This document shows positions 56,491 through 64,000 of a stretch of 64,000 bases of DNA, piece by piece (position 1 is the first letter of the stretch; each line of letters opens with the position of its first letter). The DNA comes from Hermatobates lingyangjiaoensis (lineage: Eukaryota > Arthropoda > Insecta > Hemiptera > Hermatobatidae): contig JAPFBL010000069.1 in NCBI GenBank assembly GCA_026182355.1, positions 806,001-870,000 of the forward strand, written 5' to 3'. The notes under the pieces are model-generated. The model saw only the letters and a list, made by a program, of their open reading frames with translations, ran no database searches and had not been told where the DNA came from. The position numbers and the translations under genes were made by a program.

Positions 56491-57443
56491 CCAAAACCAC
56501 ATGGAATCATCATCACGAATTCATCAATGAATTCATCATCACGATTCACTTGCATACACACAAACTAAATAATACATCTGTAAACTATATAATTTGGAAC
56601 TCCAATTTTTAGTTCTACATTTTTTAGTTACACCATTACCTCGATTCTATTATTTGGTTAATTAAATTATATAAAAATACTCATTTATAATGTACCATAA
56701 TTGGGTTTTATAATATAAATTAAGTTTTTAAAGTCTTAGAATAATGATTTTTGCACTAGTACTCTATATTGTGATTAAAAGACTTTTTTAGTTGGCTTAA
56801 GCTTACTGTTAAGATTGTATTTATATTTTTTAAGTAAATCTGTATTTTAAAATTGACTTCAAGCCAGTAAAGCGGAACATCTTGAGAAGTAAGAAATGAT
56901 TAGAGATGATAGAATCTTGTTTAAGAAATGCTGGCAAGTATGCAAAGCCAATAATGTGTGAGTCATTAATTCGGATTAAAGAAAATGACCTCTGTACAAT
57001 GGCATCCTTTCCCCAACCGGTTTTAAACATCTCTTAGATTGGACGATAGTCGAAAGTGTTTGTTGAGCAACGTATTCCTGAGTCATAGTGATTAATTCAA
57101 TCATTTTTAGTAATATATTTTCGTGGGAAAACAAAACTTTGGATAAAAAAAAAATAGATGCAATCTTGCTTCATAATATGGTTGGGGCACACCCTATTAT
57201 TCAAATTGATTCTTATTGGTTACCAAGAACACTTGAATATCCTCAGCTTGCAATGTGAATAGTCTGGCTGAATAAGAAGTACAGTGGCCAGAGAGGACGG
57301 TGCTTTGAAGTACATTACGACATGACTTACAAGACAAAGGAGAAAATGAACTGGTTTCCTTCGTCCCCGAGAATAATTTCTTAAAAAAAATTAACCCTGT
57401 AGATGTAATTAAAACAAAATACGTATTGATAATTGAGCAACCC
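56491..57443. other. AT-rich sequence, nothing recognised
   Basis: ATTCATCA(A/T)... is locally duplicated near 56518-56545. Frames on the minus strand at 56830-57030 and 57197-57445 are unrecognised. Confidence 0.45.
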
Positions 57444-57945
57444 ATTTAGAAACTCGACATTTTTAGAAACAAAAATAAAACAATAAGACAATTTTTTAGC
57501 TATTTAAGACATTTTCAAGCTTGCAGAAAGTTAAAAAAAAATAATTTTACCTTTAAACATAGAACCAATTTAGAAACTTCGACATTTTTAGAAACAAAAA
57601 TAAAACAATAAATTTTTTTAGCTATTTAAGACATTTTCAAGATTGCAGAAAAGTAAATAAAATTCAATTTACCTTTAAACAAATAACTAATTTAAAAACA
57701 TCGACATTTTCAGAAACAAAAAAAAAAATAATAACCCAATTTTTTAGCTAGATATTTAAGCCATTTTCAAGATTGCAGAAAAGTAAATAGAATTCAATTT
57801 ACCTTTAAATAAACAAGCAATTTAGAAACATCAACATTTTCAGAAAAAAAAAAAATAATAACCCAATATTTTAGCTAAATATTTAAGCCATTTTCAAGCT
57901 TACAGTACAGAAATAAAATGCAATTTACCTTTACACATTTCTGAT
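57444..57945 (+). repeat. Four-copy tandem repeat, ~121-130 bp
   Basis: Units start near 57444, 57568, 57689 and 57819. Shared: TTTAGAAAC, TCGACATTTT, AGAAACAAAAA, TTTTAGCTATTTAAG, ACATTTTCAAG and TTTACCTTTAAA. Units 3 and 4 are more alike than 1 and 2, and include an extra AACCCAAT segment. Noncoding. Confidence 0.88.
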
Positions 57946-58154
57946 TTTACTCCCAAAAGTAATACCTAATACATAATGATTTGATAAAAATACCCGGTTT
58001 TACTGCCAACATTTCATAAAACATCACAAAAAAAATTGTGCTTCATTTGATAGGTCAATGTATAATTTCTTATTTCTTAGAGGACACCCAGAATTAGATG
58101 ATTCGGACAGATCGATGTCCCCTGCAAGTTGTGGCTGCTAATGTTTGCAATTCT

Positions 58155-58560
58155 TTAGTTCTTTTTAACGCCCTCTAAAGCTTTCATCCTAGTCATCTCC
58201 TTAAGAGCCTGCTTTGCTGGGTTATGCTTTGGGCATTCCAGTGTTAAGTGTTTGAGAGGAGTTTCCAGGCATTTTTCACAATCTGGATAGCCTTATAGTT
58301 TAAAGTTGTAGAGATATTCTCCGGTGACTATATGATCTAATTTTGTTCTAGTCGCAAAGGTTGAAACCATTCTTTAATTCCTTTTATAAAGATTAGAATC
58401 AGCAGGTTATTTTTGTATTTGGTACAGCAACGTTACAACCTTTTTGTTTTGTCAAAATATGTTGCCACTGACCTTCCTATAAACCGTTATTGAGTACTTC
58501 AATTTTTCAGAAGGGCCACTCTTTTATGATTTCGTCTACTCTTTTGTTTCCTTTCTTAGT
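58155..58560 (-). pseudogene. LINE ORF2 C-terminus with CCHC motif, decayed
   Basis: The minus frame 58370-58155 reads TKLDHIVTGEYLYNFKL, a stop, then GYPDCEKCLETPLKHLTLEC. C-x2-C-x6-H-x4-C is the C-terminal zinc knuckle found after the RNase H region in many non-LTR elements. Upstream on minus, to about 58560, pieces such as GQWQHILTKQKG suggest the preceding region but are frameshifted. The element is old. Confidence 0.7.
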
Positions 58561-59339
58561 TTTATTATAAACTAGTATTATTCATGTTATAGTAGTACTG
58601 GATGCCCCGTGTCCCCTTGTGTCACTCAGTGTTAAGAAATTATAGCTACAATTAATAAAATACATTCACTGAATGTGATTGACAAGAATAACTGTTTTAC
58701 TGTTTCTTGTTATTAAGTCATGAAAACAAAGATTCTTATATGGCCCCAAGCTTTTGATATAGTATTCTTAGCATGATTCAAGATATATAACAGTAAGTAT
58801 ATTTAGTAAATCAATAAATCATTTAAATTTGAAAAAAATCATTTATCTTATTACATAAATAAAGAAAAATTTACGTCAAGTTATGTATTCAAACCTGTAA
58901 ATTGAAATATTCCATTTATCTCACCCAACATAAAATAATATAAATGAAAGGAATGTGTCATTAATATTAGCTTAGAATAATCGCATTTAAACTGACATTT
59001 GTGTTCATGTTTGTATTCCTAAAATTATCATTTCAAACCTATAATATAATAGTTTATTATATATACTTTCGGAATTTTTGTTTATTGCTTAACTTCCAAA
59101 TACGATTGTTAAATCAAAACATTTGCTTTGAAAGTTTGATTTGAACCTGGAAAACTAACCGATCCTGATAAATACAATTTGTTTTATTTATATTATGACA
59201 AGAATTAACAGTAAATAAGTGACCTAAAAAAAAAACATCGTCTAAACAACAATAAGATTTCGAAAAATGGGACTGAAATCTTTCGTAGAAAAACTGCTCA
59301 GGTTTATTTTATAACATAAATAGATTTTACATCTTGAAT
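58561..59339. other. AT-rich sequence; decayed foldback arms
   Basis: 59103-59182 (ATTTGAACCTGGAAAACTAA, CCGATCCTGATAAATAC) is a single F3-type arm. 59222-59300 (AACAACAATAAGATT, GGGACTGAAATCTTTC) is a decayed F2-type arm. No gene. Confidence 0.5.
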
Positions 59340-59550
59340 CATTAATTCTACTTGACTTGAGTTGAGAGAATGTATTTTAAATTCTTCTTTCTTTTTAATG
59401 CCATTATTTGTAAAGTAATATATTACTCACTGTTTTCTTTAATATTTATTTGAATAATTTGTCATAAACTGGATTAACAGGTATTATTTCACATTAACAA
59501 GATTAACAGGTATTATTACAGTATTTCCAAGTTTCACCTGTGTGCATATA
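59340..59550 (+). repeat. Dispersed repeat D, copy 2
   Basis: Inverted partner of 41380-41552, here with an internal duplication of GATTAACAGGTATTAT (59472 and 59502). Confidence 0.7.
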
Positions 59551-59748
59551 TTTAAACAATAGAGTTTTAAAAGTGTATAGATTATTAGAATTATTATTTG
59601 AGATTATTTTTTTACAAAAATTACTATTTGAAATTTAACTTATACTTTTATAAGTTAAACACATTACTTGTATAATTTATTTGTAATAATCTTATTTTCT
59701 GAACAAAGGTTATTATTTTCACAATATCTTCACAGGTATTTCTTCAAA

Positions 59749-59860
59749 AATATTTAATTATTCAGGAAAAAAAAAAGACATTCTTAAATGTATGAATAAC
59801 AATTTTTCTTATGGATTAATAAATACTTTAACTAATACATTAGCTCTAACCAATGTTGTT
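59749..59860 (+). repeat. ~110-bp direct repeat, left copy
   Basis: TTTAATTATTCAGGAAAAAA...TTAAATGTAT and TTAATAAATACTTTAACTAA resemble 60748-60845, about 1 kb downstream. Confidence 0.5.
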
Positions 59861-59904
59861 AATATTGAATTTAGAAATATGATTTAGTCAAAGTAAAAGA
59901 ACTC

Positions 59905-60300
59905 TGGTGGTCACTCGTTGGTGTCACTCAGGAACACAGTTGTGTAAGTCCTGTAATTTGTTATGTCATTAAAAACCATTGTCATTCTCTTTTTAATTTA
60001 CTTTAAAGGCTTAAAGCTATTCACGCTAAGAAGAGAAATTGGGGATATAGAAATGAATAGTTTGATAATTTATTATGAAATATAATAATGTTGACTTGTA
60101 AAGCTACAAACAAAAGTGACTTTGTTGATGTTGATGCATGATTTTGCTAAGCACATAGAAATGCCAGGTTAGAAATGTTTCTACAGATTTTAGATTGAAA
60201 GGATTGTAAGTAATTTAGATTAGAAGGCTTGGTACAATGTCAAAGTTTTATGCCGTAGGCTCAGAAAGGTTTAATTATTAGTCTTCGTAATTAATGATTT
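59905..60300 (-). pseudogene. Decayed copy of the 30-kb jockey-type LINE
   Basis: On minus, KPF*AYGIKL and TKPSNLNYLQSFQSKICRN match LKPFWAYGIEIWG and TKPSNIQPLQSLQSKIIRK of the 30.3-kb element. The 3' UTR piece GTGGTCACTCGTTGGTGTCA (plus strand, 59912) matches GTGGTCACCCGTTGGTGCCA at 30244. Many stops and indels show a much older insertion of the same family. Confidence 0.72.
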
Positions 60301-60898
60301 CTTGGCAAGGCTATAACAATGATTACATTTTTGTTAAAATGAGAAAAATATAGATAACTGCATTAATACGAAACATTGAATTAAATAGCTTGTCAATTAA
60401 CTGAATATATTTACTTTAAGCAAAAATCAGTACCCACCTACATAATTTTTTTAAAATATAAAACATATTTTTTTCAACCGACCTGAAAAGTCAATTACTT
60501 AATTCCAATAATATATGCATTATTTCCATTTTTTGTCTTTTATGATAAAATTATTTATGTAAAAATAAATGTTCATTTAAAATAATTATTGATTATATAG
60601 AATCATTTTTTGTTGAACATAACATACAAAACTTTGTACGTCTGTATTTAAGTAATGATTTTGTCCTGTCCATTCTGTATACATTGGTTTAATTCAGAGC
60701 CAGTGTATACAGGCTTTTATTTTTAATTATTCAGGCTCTTATATTTAATTATACAGGAACAAAAAAAAAGGCATTACTAAATGTATTAATAATACTAATA
60801 ATAATAATTCTTATTGATTAATGAACACTTTAACCAATACAGGCTTGTATTGAGATATATATTATTATCTGTAATAATTCTTCAAATCAACAGTTATA
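60301..60898. other. AT-rich sequence with right copy of the 110-bp repeat
   Basis: 60748-60845 matches 59749-59860. Nothing else recognised. Confidence 0.45.
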
Positions 60899-61213
60899 GC
60901 TGTAATCAGTTCAGTCATTTGTTATGGCTGTAATCAGTTCAGTAATTTGTTATGGCTGTAATCAGTTAAGTCATTTGTTATGGATGTAATCAGTTCAGTC
61001 ATTTGTTATGGCTGTAATCAGTTCAGTCATTTGTTATGGCTGTAATCAGTTCAGTCATTTGTTATGACTGTAATCAGGTCAGTCATTTATTATGGCTGTA
61101 ATCAGTTCAGTCATTTGTTATGGCTGTAATCAGTTCAGTCATTTGTTATGGCTGTAATCAGTTCAGTCATTTGTTATGGCTGTAATCAGTTCAGTCATTT
61201 GTTATAGCTGTAA
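60899..61213 (+). repeat. 28-bp minisatellite, 11 copies
   Basis: Unit: GCTGTAATCAGTTCAGTC then ATTTGTTATG. Eleven full 28-bp copies from 60899 to 61206, then a partial GCTGTAA. Most units are identical or one base different; variant units (TCAGTAATT, TTAAGTCATT, GATGTAATC, ACTGTAATCAGG) lie in the first half. Confidence 0.97.
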
Positions 61214-64000
61214 GTTTAAGTTTTTAATAATTAACAGTTAACAATTAAGAAAATAATTGTTACACATGGCAGTTTAAAAGTGATTGTATTAATTAAATTA
61301 CTAAGTGATGCACCTGCGTGAAAGTATTTTGGTGTTCGTATAAGTGTCAGATAAGAAAGAAGAAACGAAATTAATAATCTACACATCGAAAAGAAAGTCA
61401 GTACATAATTTAAAATTATCTTCTATTTTTTCACTATATTGCGTAAAAGTATATCTATTAAATGATTACAAAGCTTTTAAAACAGACTCAAATAAATTAG
61501 TATATAATTAAAATGTAATTTAAAAAAAGTTATTCCTACAAATAAATGATGCAAGATACCTCCATTTAATTATTTCTAATTATTTAGAATATTGTGTAAT
61601 TAATTGGCTTTATACATGTTATTAACAATAGATGCAATAATCTTTTAAGATTAGAAAAAAAAGGAAAATAAGAATATTAATAATTATATTTACAGAAAGA
61701 AATCACACTATTAGTTAATACATGTAATAATATGATTAATGATTGAGTTATAATCAAATTTTAAGTTTTATATTGTTCATATCGTTTTTACGTTTTAACT
61801 TCTTTAAAAAAAAATCAATAACAGAATATGAATACAACTTCTTTTATATCAGTGATTCAATGCAAACATTTAGCAACTGTTACTTTACAACCTTTTGTTG
61901 TATTAAACTAAATTCAGCTTAAATTAAACTGATTATAACTTACAAATAGTTATAAAACAATTATTAATCTCATTACTTCTTTATAAAGCAATAACTTCCT
62001 TTTTAGTTTCATTATTGTGAATAATATAATTAATGTTAAACATTTTAAAAAGATCCTTTCATGCAGTAATTCCTTAGGTTTCTTATATACACTATATTTG
62101 TTGTGTTTAATTGTATTTAAATGTTATTTAATAGTTTATCTGTATATATAAAAATGAATGTATATCTGTCTGTTCTCGATAGATTAAAAAACCGTATATG
62201 CAATCGCCGTTGGCGATAAATAAATTTAATTTAGTTTATTATAAATTATTTAAGCGATAAATAATAAAATTTAGGAAATTATTAGGTAGGTATATCCCCG
62301 GAAAGGTTTATGTAATTTTTTGTAGAAATCAGAGTTGTGGTTCAGGTAATATCCCAAAAATATCATAATAAATAAGGTTTGCTGTATAACCTGTTTGTAA
62401 TGGTGGCCGCAGGTAGGTTATACCTTATGAATAACCAACCTCTAATATTTCCACATGCTTTGTTCAATTGGAAACAACCAGGTACCAGAAATTTTATTAT
62501 TGTTTTCAGATTGATATTAAAGACAATTATTGTAATTTTATATTGATTTCTTATTAATTTTATCAAAGCTTTAGTTATTAGCAATAGTTTACCATGAACT
62601 TTTCTTATCTAATTGGTTTAACTTGCTTTAAGCATTAAAGAAAGTTATGCGTTAAATAATAACTTATTAACTTTAAGTATGCATGATAACATTACGAATA
62701 TCAATGATAGCATTTGAACCATAATTCAAATCTTTTGGCTAAAGTATTGTTAAAGTTTAATGGATTTAAGACTTGCTTATTTATTTCTGATTGATTAATT
62801 CGTTTGTTTAAAATATGTAATTATTACTAAATTATTATTAATTAGTATCCGGCCCTACTCCATATAAGAAAAAGATAAGTTATTATATGTCGATGATATC
62901 TAACTAGAAGATGTTTATGATCAGATCTATGTCTAAATCAGTATAACTTATAAGGTAATATATACAGCATAAAAAATTAATAAAGAAATATTCAAATCAA
63001 AATGTACATACATAAAACTTAATCACTGTATGTATTTGTGTATATGATCACAATTCTTAATAATAACTCTTAACATAATATAATGAAAAATGTAGGTACA
63101 ATTTAACATTTAGCACTCAACTGACACTTTTCACACAATGCTTCTTCATAAATTTGATGATTATGTCATCAAAATATTCTTATTCAAACCTTCAAGAGAC
63201 AATTTTGTTTACTGATATAATTTTAATTAAACATTTAAAACTGTTTGAAGTCTTCAAATTGAAATTATTGAATGGAATGTAATGTGATATGGTTTAACCT
63301 CTGGCTCTTAATTGAAACGATTTGTGAGCTTAAAATCCTGTTATTATATTTAACAGATAAGACATTTCTGTTTAAATATAAGACATATGACATTTAAAGA
63401 GTTAAGACTTCTTTCAACATTTTTTGATGTATTGCTCGGCAAAAAATATTCTTTTCATTATTTGTTTAATCTAATCTATCAACTACCAATATTGTTAGAC
63501 AATGTGTACAATTTATAATCAGTGTTAGATTATATATTTTTGAGTAATCTATAATTTAAATTTTGTATTAATTTCGTTTATCTGAAAAAAAGTAAGTATA
63601 ACGGAACTATAGAAAATTTAAATTTGTTTTCATTATATGTAATTTATTATTAGAGTTAGAATTAAATTGTTTCCCGGGTAATTTATAAATATTGGTAATT
63701 ATTAATAGGCAACTTATTAATGGATTTATAACTGAATGACGTAATTTGACACACAAAGGATGATATCTCGATTGATTGTGATGTTTTTTCTGACATTAAA
63801 AGTTAGTTTGACATTAAAATTACCATTTCGTTTTAATATTTTTAGCTATCACTGTTAATACAATGAAATCTGAGAAAATATATCAGATTCTATAATAATA
63901 TAATCTTAAGTAATTAGTATATTATTAAAAAGAAAGAATATAAAAAAGGCTATTCATATATTATTTTTAAATTGACTTCTTTTTTTGCACGATATACATA
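61214..64000. other. AT-rich sequence without recognised genes
   Basis: At 62138-62175, TATATATAAAAATGAATGTA then TATCTGTCTGTTCTCGAT resembles a transposon end common in arthropods, followed by CAATCGCCGTTGGCGATAAA (GCCGTTGGC inverted repeat). No long frame or SINE copy was seen in these 2.8 kb. Confidence 0.45.

Noticed and set aside
60899..61213. CRISPR-like array
   Set aside because: The 28-bp units are contiguous without spacers, and the context is eukaryotic.
62363..62584. 73-codon minus-strand frame
   Set aside because: AT-driven frame in plain AT-rich DNA without similarity.
1..64000. Bacterial operons, phage or plasmid genes
   Set aside because: No long frames with ribosome binding sites; repeat types (SINE, LINE, PLE, pogo) are eukaryotic.

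Overview
The window is AT-rich (roughly 70% A+T by eye), gene-poor, repeat-dense nuclear DNA of an animal. Several things point to an invertebrate, most likely an arthropod: a tRNA-derived SINE family whose tail is CCTAA repeats (the arthropod telomere unit is TTAGG), several Penelope-like retroelement (PLE) fragments, jockey-type LINE remnants, and a pogo/Tigger element with TA flanks. A chelicerate with a large AT-rich genome would fit, but that is a guess. No bacterial-style genes, no intact host gene and no bona fide tRNA or rRNA gene were recognised. The stretch is best read as intergenic or long-intron sequence.

Layout. 0-5.5 kb: dispersed repeat C, a degenerate ~58-bp array with a ~269-bp higher-order period, a G-rich island (2.75-2.99 kb) and a foldback element. 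5.5-6.9 kb: five foldback or single-arm elements packed between TA microsatellites. 7-9.2 kb: mostly unassigned, with a second C copy. 9.9-13.3 kb: four SINE copies, a third C copy and a doubtful exon. 13.9-15.1 kb: a PLE 3' fragment with a GIY-YIG nuclease domain and one in-frame stop, followed by two large foldbacks. 16.5-23.6 kb: a composite repeat of modules A and B in several copies and both orientations. 24.5-25.2 kb: a pogo/Tigger element that still encodes the transposase C-terminus. 28.7-36.6 kb: SINE, polyA-tailed LINE fragment, GC-rich proline-coding island, foldback, SINE with an alternative tail, a possible exon and a MITE. 37.9-38.3 kb: a run of perfect stem-loops beside a hammerhead-like motif. 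43-46.6 kb: SINE and a nested PLE block bracketed by 189-bp direct repeats. 48-56.5 kb: foldbacks, microsatellites, SINE and a PLE reverse-transcriptase/thumb fragment. 57.4-61.2 kb: two tandem arrays and two old LINE remnants. 61.2-64 kb: plain AT-rich DNA.

How the parts relate. The recurring theme is short RNA-like motifs of the form CTGANGA - hairpin - GAAA. They sit just after a PLE coding region, at PLE-PLE junctions, and once per arm in several foldback elements that lie in or beside (TA)n tracts. I infer that many of the foldbacks are small non-autonomous derivatives of PLE ends carrying hammerhead-like sequences. The SINEs would depend on a LINE partner not identified here, and the pogo element is a decayed DNA transposon.
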